Assembly (NCBI GenBank): GCA_000753455.2
Contig: LM994670.1
Location: 396,465-460,464, forward strand
Direction of reading: 5' to 3'
DNA length: 64,000 bases
Source: Clostridium jeddahitimonense
GTDB lineage: Bacteria > Bacillota > Clostridia > Clostridiales > Clostridiaceae
Part shown: piece by piece, positions 1 through 8,094 of the stretch
How positions within the stretch are numbered: position 1 is the stretch's first letter
Layout: every line of letters begins with the position of its first letter
Translations under genes and position numbers: made by a program
Notes under the pieces: model-generated
The model's input: only the letters and a program-made list of their open reading frames with translations
Database searches by the model: none
Told to the model about the DNA's origin: nothing

Positions 1-311
1 CATTTTTGAAGAATTATACAATAGTATTTATTTTAGATAATACTATTGTTGGTTTTGGTGATATTAATGAAGATGGATATCTTGATAGGCTTTATGTACA
101 TAAAGATTATCAAAGAAGAGGTATTGCTAAAGAAATTGTTGATAATTTAGAATGTTATGTTGAAAAGCTTGGAGCAAATATTATAACAACTGAAGCATCT
201 ATCACAGCAAAGCCTTTTTTTGAAAAGATGGGTTATAAGATTATTAAGGAACAACAAGTTGAGAGAAGAGGACAATATCTAACTAATTATATAATGCAAA
301 AACGTATATAA
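1..311 (+). CDS. GNAT family N-acetyltransferase (5' end outside window)
   Basis: The visible part covers the GNAT fold from the strand that reads IVGFGDINEDGYLDRLYVHK through the acetyl-CoA loop (QRRGIAKEIV, a match to the Q/RxxGxG/A pattern) to the C-terminal FFEKMGYK strand-helix. The frame is open to the left edge, so the apparent TTG at base 6 is probably internal and the first 40 or so residues lie outside. Such enzymes transfer an acetyl group from acetyl-CoA to an amine; the substrate cannot be told. A strong hairpin at 385-424 ends the transcript. Confidence 0.85.
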   Translation, partial: FLKNYTIVFILDNTIVGFGDINEDGYLDRLYVHKDYQRRGIAKEIVDNLECYVEKLGANIITTEASITAKPFFEKMGYKIIKEQQVERRGQYLTNYIMQKRI

Positions 312-384
312 AATTAAATTAGAGAAGAGTATATAAGAATAGTGTTTATAAAAGCGTTTAATTATGACTTTTTTAATCTATTTA

Positions 385-424
385 AACCAGTGTAGTATTA
401 TAAAAGTTAATATTACACTGGTTT
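385..424. terminator. Bidirectional-looking hairpin terminator
   Basis: The arms AACCAGTGTA and TACACTGGTT pair perfectly, are extended by TATTA/TAATA, and are followed by TTTT. The hairpin lies between the GNAT gene and the convergent nitroreductase gene and could serve both. Confidence 0.8.
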
Positions 425-464
425 TATGCTTTAAGTTAATTTATATAGAACATATTAAAGAGTG

Positions 465-1286
465 TTAAATCCAATTAATACTAGCCTCTTTTCTAGGGGT
501 AGTTCTTTGATACGTAACATCTGGATATCCAATCACTAAAATAGAAATTATTGATTTACCATCTTTTATTTCAAGCAAATCTAATATTTCTTTATTATCT
601 TGAGCAGCAATTTGAAGAAATCCACTAAAGAATGTTCCAAGACCTAAGGCATCAGTCATAAGCTCCATATTTGAAGATGCTAAACCGCCATTTATAGGAT
701 TGGGTGAAGTAACAAATATTGCAAGAGGAGCATTGAAGAATAATCTATCATTTTTTATTGGATCTTTTTTAAATTCATTATAACTATATAACCACATATT
801 AGCATATCTTTTAAGATGTTCTGTTTCAGGTGTTAAGTTTGCTAATATATATTCACCTTTTTTCTTTAAGCTTTCATAAGCTAATTCTCTTAGTTCGCTT
901 AATTTTTTTGTAACTACTATATAACTAACATCTTGGCTATTTCTTGAAGTTTGAGTATATCTTCCAGCCTCTATGATTTTAATTATTTTTTCTTTTTCTA
1001 CTTCTTTATTTTTAAATCTTCTAACGCTTCTTCTAAACTTTATAAAATTTAAAAGATTTTCAGGATTAACAGAAAAAGTTTCTTTGTTATAAGGTACTAC
1101 TTCATTCATATTGTAATCATCTGTTGAAACAGCTTCTACTGGACAGACTGCAACACAGTGACCACATTTTATACAACCTTCGTTATTAATATCTGCTTTT
1201 CCATCCTTTAATGAAATTACACTGGCAGGACAATCTTTAATACATTGCATACAAGCTATACATTTGTTTCTATCTACTTTAAACAT
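465..1286 (-). CDS. Nitroreductase family protein with N-terminal 2x[4Fe-4S] ferredoxin domain
   Basis: This FMN-dependent oxidoreductase has a fused electron-input domain. Residues 1-55 carry two CX2CX2CX3C clusters (CIACMQCIKDC and CIKCGHCVAVC), and residues 75-273 are a nitroreductase fold (RRSVRRFKNKEVEKEKI near the FMN site). A longer reading to base 1364 is possible, but the ATG at 1286 has an AGGAGTG ribosome site at the right distance and starts directly at the ferredoxin domain. The gene is divergent from the LysR gene at 1562, which is its likely regulator. The physiological substrate (nitro compound, quinone or other) is unknown. Confidence 0.9.
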   Translation of the reverse strand: MFKVDRNKCIACMQCIKDCPASVISLKDGKADINNEGCIKCGHCVAVCPVEAVSTDDYNMNEVVPYNKETFSVNPENLLNFIKFRRSVRRFKNKEVEKEKIIKIIEAGRYTQTSRNSQDVSYIVVTKKLSELRELAYESLKKKGEYILANLTPETEHLKRYANMWLYSYNEFKKDPIKNDRLFFNAPLAIFVTSPNPINGGLASSNMELMTDALGLGTFFSGFLQIAAQDNKEILDLLEIKDGKSIISILVIGYPDVTYQRTTPRKEASINWI

Positions 1287-1423
1287 TTGAACACACTCCT
1301 TAGCTTTTATTATTATCATATTAGCATAAAAATATAGAGTACTAAATTTGACACTAATATGCATGAAATTTATAATTTAATTATTGGTAAAGTAAGTACT
1401 ATTCTTTTGATAATGAGATTATA

Positions 1424-1439
1424 TCACTATATAGTGATG
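1424..1439. promoter_or_regulatory. Perfect 16-bp palindrome, candidate LysR operator
   Basis: ATCACTATATAGTGAT is a perfect palindrome in the divergent intergenic region between the nitroreductase and LysR genes. It has the size and position of a LysR-type recognition site. The assignment to this regulator is inferred from position. Confidence 0.5.
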
Positions 1440-1561
1440 AGGGTCTAATTGAAAAAAATCATAAATATATAACTAAAAGTTATATATTAACTAAAAAGAA
1501 TAGCAACAAAAATGATATAAATACTAGTAATATATAAATAAAAGTATTATGAGGAGAGAAA

Positions 1562-2446
1562 ATGAATTTACAACAACTAGAGTATTTTAAAGTAATTGCA
1601 GAAACTAAGAATTTTACTATAGCATCAAATATATTAGCGGTTACTCAACCAGCTTTAAGTAAAGCTATATCAAAATTAGAGGAAGAGCTAGATGTAAATC
1701 TTTTTGAGAGAGAAGGACGCAATATAAAAATTACTAAGTATGGGGAAGTATTTTTAAAGTATGCAGAGTCAGCATTAAATGATATTGAAAAAGGTAAAGA
1801 GAAGCTTAATGATATGAAAGGTTGTAATGATAATATTATTTCAATAGCTTCTACATCATGTATTGGAGCAACTTTTATACCTTTCTTAATAAGTAACTTT
1901 TTTAAAAATAACTTGCAGATAAAATTCAATATAAATAATGAAACTACAGAAGATATTTTGAAAGACTTAAAAAATAAAAAGGTAGACTTTGGTTTTTTTA
2001 CAAATATAGAAGATATTGATGATTATCCAGAAATAGAATCAATATTGGTTAAAAGGGAGGAGTATGTTTTAATAGTACCTAAAAATCATAGATTGGCGAA
2101 TAGAGAAGAGGTATCTTTAAAAGAATTAAAAGATGAATACTTTATAGCTTACAATGATAAAAGTTCTGATAAGAGAATATCCTACTCAGATTTTATGGGA
2201 TATACGCCTAAGATATCAGCAGAACCAACAGAAGCAAGTGTACTTTCTGGGTTAGTTGCAGCAGGAGCAGGTATAGCTATAATTATAAATACGCCTATGA
2301 TAAATACAAATAAAATTTCTACTATAAAGATAAAAGAGGATATAGGATATAAAAGTATTTATATAGGATGGAATAGAGATAGTTATATGACAGAGATAAG
2401 AAAAGCGTTTAATGAATATGTATTAAGCTTAAGTGAAGATGTTTAA
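1562..2446 (+). CDS. LysR family transcriptional regulator
   Basis: Residues 1-60 form the N-terminal winged helix-turn-helix typical of the family (MNLQQLEYFKVIAETKNFT, then the TQPALSKAISKLEEEL recognition helix). Residues 90-290 form the periplasmic-binding-like effector domain. The length of 294 aa is normal, and a GAGGAG ribosome site precedes the ATG. It probably controls the divergent nitroreductase; the inducer is unknown. Confidence 0.93.
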   Translation: MNLQQLEYFKVIAETKNFTIASNILAVTQPALSKAISKLEEELDVNLFEREGRNIKITKYGEVFLKYAESALNDIEKGKEKLNDMKGCNDNIISIASTSCIGATFIPFLISNFFKNNLQIKFNINNETTEDILKDLKNKKVDFGFFTNIEDIDDYPEIESILVKREEYVLIVPKNHRLANREEVSLKELKDEYFIAYNDKSSDKRISYSDFMGYTPKISAEPTEASVLSGLVAAGAGIAIIINTPMINTNKISTIKIKEDIGYKSIYIGWNRDSYMTEIRKAFNEYVLSLSEDV

Positions 2447-2483
2447 GTTAACTTTATTAAATTGATATTTTGCTTTATAAGCT

Positions 2484-2519
2484 AAACACCGCATAAAACA
2501 ATTATAATATGCGGTGTTT
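2484..2519. terminator. Hairpin terminator between convergent genes
   Basis: AAACACCGCATA pairs with TATGCGGTGTTT around a 12-nt loop, between the 3' ends of the LysR and FusB-like genes. Confidence 0.8.
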
Positions 2520-2522
2520 AAC

Positions 2523-3188
2523 TTATTTTTTCTTTATATTATTTACTTCTATTAAAAGATTTTCAAGCTTTTCAGTTGATGTAATTCTATCATTACACGC
2601 CTTGCTATCGAGACATACATGAAAGCCTATTGATTTATAAGAATCTAATCCAGGATTTGAAGTTTTACATATAGGAGAGACAAAAGCTATTTCACTTTCA
2701 GGACCTACATGATTACAAAGAGTACAAATATTAGTATTATTAGAGTTTGTACTTGGAAGTCTACAAGCCATACCTACAAATTTTCCGTCAAGATTATATA
2801 TTATAAGTAGCTTTCGGATAGCCTCATCAATCCAACCTAAATATACTATTTTTGAATCTTCATCGTTTAAATTAGGAATTTTAAGTTTTTTTTCTTTTTT
2901 AAAAACCTTGTTGATTTGTGAAGCTGTGATAGTTGGCATTCCATATACATATTGATCTAAATCCTTTATGTAACCATCAATATGAAGTGGATCAGTTATT
3001 TTGCTAATATCAAGAATGGTTCTTTGCTCTTCAGTTAAGTCAGTAAAGTAATCATATATTTTATTTTGAATACAAGCCTTAGTAGTGTCCACTATATTAG
3101 CATCTATACAGTTTCTAAAAGCACCATTCAAATCAAATAAACATTTTTTGATAAAATTAAATTGTTGTTTTTTTATAAAAGAATCCAT
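2523..3188 (-). CDS. FusB/FusC-type EF-G-binding protein
   Basis: This 221-aa protein has the two-part layout of the FusB family: an N-terminal helical bundle (residues 1-85) and a C-terminal treble-clef zinc domain with the cysteine/histidine ligands CTLCNH...HVCLDSKAC (about 155-200). In the known members the protein binds elongation factor G and frees ribosomes stalled by fusidic acid. The ribosome site is GGAGGTG before the ATG. Chromosomal homologues are common in Firmicutes, and the resistance role here is inferred from the family. Confidence 0.82.
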   Translation of the reverse strand: MDSFIKKQQFNFIKKCLFDLNGAFRNCIDANIVDTTKACIQNKIYDYFTDLTEEQRTILDISKITDPLHIDGYIKDLDQYVYGMPTITASQINKVFKKEKKLKIPNLNDEDSKIVYLGWIDEAIRKLLIIYNLDGKFVGMACRLPSTNSNNTNICTLCNHVGPESEIAFVSPICKTSNPGLDSYKSIGFHVCLDSKACNDRITSTEKLENLLIEVNNIKKK

Positions 3189-3264
3189 AAAACACCTCCA
3201 TTATTTTAGATTTCAAGCCTAGTTAGATAAGATTACTCATATATATTGTTTATGATAACTAAAA

Positions 3265-3312
3265 AAGATGATGATTATTACTACTTATATTGAAAGCAAT
3301 AATGATCATCTT
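3265..3312. terminator. Hairpin, probable terminator
   Basis: AAGATGATGATTATT pairs with AATAATGATCATCTT with one mismatch. It lies between the FusB-like gene and the 3' end of the CD3324-like gene and has only a weak T tract. Confidence 0.5.
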
Positions 3313-3426
3313 AATTTAAATATATTATATACTCAAAATCCTTTTAAATTAGATATTATAACCTTCAAAAGAAAGGATAGCATAAGTTAAAATACAAGTT
3401 CAATCTAATAAATAATTATGTAATGA

Positions 3427-3705
3427 TTATGAGCATAATTGTTTTTCTTCATTTATAATTCTTCTAATACTTTTATCAGATAAAAAATATTCTCTAGCAA
3501 GTTCATTAATAGTAAAACCTTTAAGATATTTTTGAAAGATTTCATTATTCCTAATCTTCAAGCTTTTTTTTATGCCACTATTTTCTCCCCATGATTTATG
3601 ATTTTCATCTTTTCGTGGGACATAAAGATATTCTCCATCTATATATTCTTGTATTATTTTAATAATTTCCTCTGGCAACACATCTAATGCTTTTATATAT
3701 TTCAT
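3427..3705 (-). CDS. CD3324-family small helix-turn-helix protein
   Basis: This 92-aa protein has the conserved layout MKYIKA(x)DVLPEEIIKIIQEYIDGEYLYVPRK..., then a C-terminal Mor-like HTH (FTINELAREYFLSDKSIRRII). Proteins of this kind are widespread small putative transcription regulators in clostridia and bacilli. It is followed by a hairpin and is monocistronic. The target is unknown. Confidence 0.8.
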   Translation of the reverse strand: MKYIKALDVLPEEIIKIIQEYIDGEYLYVPRKDENHKSWGENSGIKKSLKIRNNEIFQKYLKGFTINELAREYFLSDKSIRRIINEEKQLCS

Positions 3706-3790
3706 TTCTTTACTCCTTAATTTCCTAATAAAGTTTGAAGCAAAGAATACAAAAAAGCTATGTGCATAGAACCTAAAGTATAATTTTCAG

Positions 3791-3889
3791 CTAACTTAAA
3801 GACTTAGGCTCCAGACAAAGCATAGCTGCTTTTAGTAGTCTTTGCAAGGAGCAAACTGATTTAAAGCTGAATGTATTATCTACCTTCAT
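3791..3889 (-). CDS. Possible 32-aa small protein or leader peptide
   Basis: A near-perfect ribosome site (GGAGGTG, about 7 nt spacer) precedes ATG at 3889, and the frame MKVDNTFSFKSVCSLQRLLK runs on to a stop at 3791. The 3' half of the ORF is also one arm of a long imperfect inverted repeat with 3755-3780, so the transcript could fold. I do not recognise the peptide. The strong ribosome site is the only sign of translation. Confidence 0.35.
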   Translation of the reverse strand: MKVDNTFSFKSVCSLQRLLKAAMLCLEPKSLS

Positions 3890-3995
3890 AAAAAAACACC
3901 TCCAATACTTCAAAAATATTATAACATAACTAGATAAAAATCTATGTTATTAAAAATTAAGATTTGTATAATTGAGTTGAAATTTATAAAAATAA

Positions 3996-4036
3996 AATAA
4001 GAATGCCAATTATGGTTTATAATTGACATTCTTATT
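3996..4036 (-). terminator. Hairpin terminator overlapping a stop codon
   Basis: AATAAGAATG(C)CAATTAT pairs with ATAATTG(A)CATTCTTATT. The stem overlaps the last codons of the kinase gene on the minus strand. Confidence 0.7.
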
Positions 4037-4556
4037 TATTTAGCGAACTTAGCTTGTTAATGATAAGATTATTAATATCATCATTATTTCTTAAAATAAT
4101 AACTTTTTCTTCATAGTTAGAAATTTTACTTTTCAATTTATCTTTACCAGAATCATAATCTTTTGACCATTGAAGCATAAGCTTAAGCATCTTAAAATTA
4201 GGATCATAACTGCATTTTTCAATACCAAGTTTTTGCCTCATAAAGCGTTTAACTATTCTATAATTTCTTATATATTTATTTGTTTCTAGTAGAATAATTT
4301 TATCAGCTTTCTTAAATCCATCTTTGAAGCAAGACCTACCTACATCTTCAATAATCCAATTATCACCACTTATTATTGAATTAAATAATTTATCTCTTTC
4401 TGAATCTGTTCTTTTAGTATTACTATAAGGATTAGATGAGTCAACTTCATATACAACATCGTCTAGAGATGTATAAGGAATATTTAACTCTTTTGATAAT
4501 TTTTTTGCAAGAGTTGATTTACCGCTAGACACTGAACCAACAATATATATTTTCAT
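4032..4556 (-). CDS. P-loop nucleoside/nucleotide kinase-like protein (FlaR-like)
   Basis: The protein begins with a Walker A loop (GSVSSGKST, residues 7-15), followed by the TSLDD segment common to adenylate-kinase-like 'DNA topology modulation' proteins, a D/E-rich binding loop and an R-rich LID (RIVKRFMRQKLG). Its 174 aa are normal for the group. The phosphate acceptor is not known; annotation transfers for this family are vague. It sits downstream of the small membrane protein at 4592-4810, with a 36-nt gap. Confidence 0.7.
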   Translation of the reverse strand: MKIYIVGSVSSGKSTLAKKLSKELNIPYTSLDDVVYEVDSSNPYSNTKRTDSERDKLFNSIISGDNWIIEDVGRSCFKDGFKKADKIILLETNKYIRNYRIVKRFMRQKLGIEKCSYDPNFKMLKLMLQWSKDYDSGKDKLKSKISNYEEKVIILRNNDDINNLIINKLSSLNK

Positions 4557-4591
4557 TTTTAGCCCCCATACTTGAAATTAAAAATATAATT

Positions 4592-4810
4592 TTAAAAAAG
4601 AGCAGATACAAGAGATATAATAAGCAATATATTTTCAATTGTAACTAATAGAATAAAAAGATAAAAGGTTAATTTAAGTCCGATTCTACAAAAATTCCAT
4701 GCCAAATTAGCCATAGGAGTACCTTCTTCTTTTAGACGTTTAGTAGTTGTATCGAAACAGTCGGCTATCCAATCATATGTATCATTAAAAAATTCTATTA
4801 AAATATTCAT
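4592..4810 (-). CDS. Small membrane protein, 72 aa
   Basis: The ATG at 4810 is preferred over an upstream in-frame ATG because GAGG stands 7 nt before it. An amphipathic N-terminus (MNILIEFFNDTYDWIADCFD) and a charged stretch precede one long hydrophobic segment (about residues 42-70). No family is recognised. It probably shares a transcript with the P-loop kinase gene. Confidence 0.6.
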   Translation of the reverse strand: MNILIEFFNDTYDWIADCFDTTTKRLKEEGTPMANLAWNFCRIGLKLTFYLFILLVTIENILLIISLVSALF

Positions 4811-5157
4811 TAAATTACCTCGTTTTTTCTTACTTGTATTATAAGTCAAATTATAAAGTTAGAATAGATAATCAATATTATTATATATCAATTTGAAGTT
4901 AAATTTCATCTAATAATATTGCCTAAATTATAAGGAAATATAGTTTAATAATTTTATAGTGTTATTTATTATGAAAATTTTATAATATCATCAAAGGCAA
5001 CAACAAAGTTTAATAATGCTGGTAGGGGGTTAATTGCTTTAATATGATAAATATTTTTCAAAATATGCATAAATGTATATGGTTGAAGTGAAAAAATAAT
5101 TCTTTAGGTTATTAGAATGTTTATTTTATTTTTATATTAATTATAATTTTAGTATAA
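4811..5157. other. Intergenic, no gene seen
   Basis: About 350 bp of AT-rich sequence divides the minus-strand small membrane protein gene from the element upstream of the Cof phosphatase. A reading frame on the minus strand across 5121-5360 is hydrophobic low-complexity and overlaps a real gene, so it is not accepted. Confidence 0.5.
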
Positions 5158-5269
5158 CGATAGATAAAGAAAAAATATTTTATTAAAAGTAGACAAGTAC
5201 ATATTAATAAAATATTGTTGATATAATTCCTAAAAATAGTCATCAATAATATACATTCTTTATCTATCG
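5158..5269. repeat. 112-bp element of nested inverted repeats
   Basis: The outer arms CGATAGATAAAGAA (5158-5171) and TTCTTTATCTATCG (5256-5269) are perfect 14-bp inverted repeats. Inside them AATATTTTATTAA (5174-5186) pairs perfectly with TTAATAAAATATT (5204-5216), and TTGAT/ATCAA form a third small hairpin. This gives a three-way-junction shape in the leader of the phosphatase gene, ending 38 nt before its ATG. It could be a small transposon-like repeat or a structured leader. Confidence 0.6.
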
Positions 5270-5307
5270 ATTGTAATAAATAGTAGCAGAAGGGATAGAT
5301 AAATATT

Positions 5308-6159
5308 ATGAGTATAAAAGTAATAATAATGGATGTTGATGGAACATTAACTAATAGCAAAAAAGTGATTACAGAAAAAACTAAGGAAACCTTACTTAAG
5401 GCACAAGAAGCAGGAGCTAAGTTGATTTTAGCATCAGGTAGACCTACATCAGGACTAATAGATTTTGCTAAAGAGTTAAAGATGGATAAACATAATGGGC
5501 TTTTAGTATCCTTTAATGGAGCTAAGGTTGTTGATTGCGAAACTAATAAAGTTTTATTTAATCAAGCTATGAGCGTAGAAGAAGGACAAGCTGTTCTTGA
5601 ACATATGAAGAAGTTTAAGGTTAAGCCTATGATTGATAAAGATGATTATATGTATGTTAATGATGTTTTTGATAATGAAATAGAGGTAAATGGAAAGCCA
5701 TTTAATATAATTCAATACGAAGCTCGTGGAGGAAAGTTTAAATTATGTGAGAAAGATGATTTAGCAGCATTTGCTGATTATCCATTAAATAAGATTTTAA
5801 CTGCAGGAGATGCAGAATATTTAGCAGAAAATTATAAAGCTATGATGGAACCTTTTAAAGATTCATTAAGCTGTATGTTTACAGCACCATTTTATTTTGA
5901 ATTCACTGCTAATGGAATAGATAAAGCAAAAGCTTTAGATACCGTATTAATACCTATGGGATATAAGAGGGAAGAGATGATTGCCTTTGGAGATGGTCAT
6001 AATGACGCTTCAATGGTTAAATATGCAGGTATAGGAGTTGCTATGGCTAATGCTGTAGAGGATCTAAAAGCTATAGCAGATGAAATAACTTCATCTAACG
6101 AAGAAGACGGAATAGCAGTATCATTACATGAACATATGCCAGAATTACTTTGTGTTTAG
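5308..6159 (+). CDS. Cof-type HAD family phosphatase
   Basis: The HAD motifs are in order: motif I DVDGTLTNS (residues 8-16), motif II LASGRP, a large C2-type cap domain (about 85-200), and motif IV FGDGHNDASMVKYAGIGVAMANA. The length of 283 aa fits the Cof/YidA group, which hydrolyses sugar phosphates and related metabolites. The ATG has AGAAGGGA before it. A terminator follows directly. The actual substrate is unknown. Confidence 0.93.
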   Translation: MSIKVIIMDVDGTLTNSKKVITEKTKETLLKAQEAGAKLILASGRPTSGLIDFAKELKMDKHNGLLVSFNGAKVVDCETNKVLFNQAMSVEEGQAVLEHMKKFKVKPMIDKDDYMYVNDVFDNEIEVNGKPFNIIQYEARGGKFKLCEKDDLAAFADYPLNKILTAGDAEYLAENYKAMMEPFKDSLSCMFTAPFYFEFTANGIDKAKALDTVLIPMGYKREEMIAFGDGHNDASMVKYAGIGVAMANAVEDLKAIADEITSSNEEDGIAVSLHEHMPELLCV

Positions 6160-6168
6160 GAAGTGAAA

Positions 6169-6194
6169 AAAGTGCGAAGTATGCTTCGCACTTT
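6169..6194. terminator. Bidirectional hairpin terminator
   Basis: AAAGTGCGAAG and CTTCGCACTTT form an 11-bp perfect stem with a 4-nt loop between the convergent phosphatase and RpiR genes, A-rich on one side and T-rich on the other. Confidence 0.85.
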
Positions 6195-6196
6195 AT

Positions 6197-7045
6197 TTAA
6201 AATTCACACATTTTTTTGTAGTAAAGCAACTTCTTTTTTAGATTATTATCATAATCAGTTTTAAAATAACATGCAAATAGTATATCTAAGATATAAAGTA
6301 AAGATAGTCTAGTTGAGAAAGAGGATATTTTATTATAATGATTTTCGTTAGAACATAGATGTAACTGATAATTTACATATTCCTTTATTGGGTTATCTTC
6401 TGTAGAGGATATTAATAATATTGGGGTCCCATTCTTCTTTAGAGTTTTGGCAATCTTATCTACTAAAAATCCTCTACCACCAAAGGATATCACTATAGCC
6501 AGATGTGTTTCATTACTACAGGCAGCTACTAGCATTTGATTATATTCTTCTACAGGAACATTGATTGTAATCCCTATTTCTTGCATTTGAAATTTAAAAT
6601 TTTCAGCAAAATAGATATTGCCAGCCGAAGTATAAACATCGATTTGTTTTGCTTTTTTCATAGCATTAACAGCAAGTCTTAATTGTTCAAGATTAAATAG
6701 GTTAAAAGTTGATAATAATGTTTGGTCATAATCTTCTCTTATCTTTGTAAGTATTTCATAATGGCTTTGGTTTTGTTTAACAGGAAAGTCAAAATCAAAG
6801 TCTCTATTTTCTTTTAGATAACTATTTACTGAACCAGACATTTTAACCTTAAGGTCAGATAAGCCAGATAAATTTAACTTTCGACATAGACGATATAAGG
6901 TTGTTGTAGAAACAAAACATTCCTTGCAAATTTGTTCTAAACTCATATCTAAAAAAGCATTAGGATTATCTAAGATAAAATCGACTATTTGCTTCTCGTT
7001 ATTAGTTAGTTTTTTTGTGTTTTTTAATTGAGTAAAAATATTCAT
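6197..7045 (-). CDS. RpiR/MurR family regulator (HTH + SIS)
   Basis: Residues 1-75 form the HTH_6 domain (LTNNEKQIVDFILDNP, then CFVSTTTLYRLCRKLNLSG). Residues 110-250 form a SIS sugar-phosphate-binding domain, which in this family senses a phosphosugar. The ribosome site is AGGAGG. It is the second gene of an operon behind the AraC gene (9-nt gap). The pair is divergent from an MFS transporter and a PHP phosphoesterase, so control of uptake and turnover of some carbohydrate is likely. Confidence 0.9.
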   Translation of the reverse strand: MNIFTQLKNTKKLTNNEKQIVDFILDNPNAFLDMSLEQICKECFVSTTTLYRLCRKLNLSGLSDLKVKMSGSVNSYLKENRDFDFDFPVKQNQSHYEILTKIREDYDQTLLSTFNLFNLEQLRLAVNAMKKAKQIDVYTSAGNIYFAENFKFQMQEIGITINVPVEEYNQMLVAACSNETHLAIVISFGGRGFLVDKIAKTLKKNGTPILLISSTEDNPIKEYVNYQLHLCSNENHYNKISSFSTRLSLLYILDILFACYFKTDYDNNLKKKLLYYKKMCEF

Positions 7046-7054
7046 GATATCCTC

Positions 7055-7948
7055 CTAAGCTTTATTAGAATTATTTTTTCTATATTGAGAAGGTGTGCAT
7101 CCTAGCTGTTTATGAAATATCTCAGTAAAATAGCTTGAACTATTAAAACCACATTTAAGTGCTATTTCTGTAATTGTATATGAAGTATCATTAAGTAATT
7201 TAATACTTTTGTTTAAACGATATTCTATGAGATAAGAAATAGGAGACTTATTTAATATTGATTGAAAAATTTCGCAACAATTGCTACGGCATACATTTCC
7301 TGATGATGCAATTTCTTTTAATGTAATTTTATTTTTATAATTCCTTTGTATATATCCAATCATGTTATGTAGAGAATCTAAGTTTTTATCATAATAATAT
7401 TCTTGAGAGTCTTTAGAGTTTTTTATATTATGATAAAGACTATAAAAGATTGAATAAAGGTTAGACATAACTTGTAACTGGAACCCATCTTGTTTATCAG
7501 AACAAAATTTATAAATTTTAATTAGTTGTTCTATAAAGTCTTTTTGCCATCCGATAGATGGATCAAAGATAAAAAATGGATGGGAAGTATCGGTACATAT
7601 TGGAATTATATATGATTCTTTTATAAGAGTAATTTCTGAAAGAATTAATGGATTTAATATTATACAGATAAAATTACATTCAGAACCATCACATGAATAG
7701 CCATAGTGCATTTGAGCAGAATTTACAAATATAGCTTGCCCTTTTTTAAGCTCATAACTTTTTCCGTTAACAGAGTATGACATTTTTCCTTCTAGAATTA
7801 TTATGAATTCTATGTCATCGTGCCAATGGTTAGGAGCAGCCATATTAGGGTATTCTGAAAGTAATAATTTCTTTGAAAGAATCGGAAATCTCTCAAAGTT
7901 ATAAGTAATAACCTCAGAGTTATCATTTAATAACTTTATTTCAATCAT
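7055..7948 (-). CDS. AraC family regulator with N-terminal cupin
   Basis: An N-terminal cupin sensor (HWHDDIEFIIILEG, with metal/ligand-type histidines, residues 40-110) is followed by the tandem HTH of AraC proteins (ITLKEIASSGNVCRSNCCEIF... then the signature SYTITEIALKCGFNSSSYFTEIFHKQLGCTPSQYR, about 255-290). The ribosome site is AGGAGG. It leads the operon with the RpiR gene and is divergent from the MFS gene. Confidence 0.92.
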   Translation of the reverse strand: MIEIKLLNDNSEVITYNFERFPILSKKLLLSEYPNMAAPNHWHDDIEFIIILEGKMSYSVNGKSYELKKGQAIFVNSAQMHYGYSCDGSECNFICIILNPLILSEITLIKESYIIPICTDTSHPFFIFDPSIGWQKDFIEQLIKIYKFCSDKQDGFQLQVMSNLYSIFYSLYHNIKNSKDSQEYYYDKNLDSLHNMIGYIQRNYKNKITLKEIASSGNVCRSNCCEIFQSILNKSPISYLIEYRLNKSIKLLNDTSYTITEIALKCGFNSSSYFTEIFHKQLGCTPSQYRKNNSNKA

Positions 7949-8094
7949 ATAGACCTCCTATTGATAATAAAAAATACGATTGTTATAAAATATTAGATAA
8001 TTTTTATATTATATCTTTATTATATGGAATATTATTATAAAGTAAATAATGTTAGTAAATAATTGAAAAACTATGACGACAAGGGAGAGAAAAT

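Noticed and set aside
5121..5360. Minus-strand 79-codon hydrophobic frame
   Set aside because: It overlaps the start of the Cof phosphatase and runs through the inverted-repeat element; no ribosome site, low-complexity composition.
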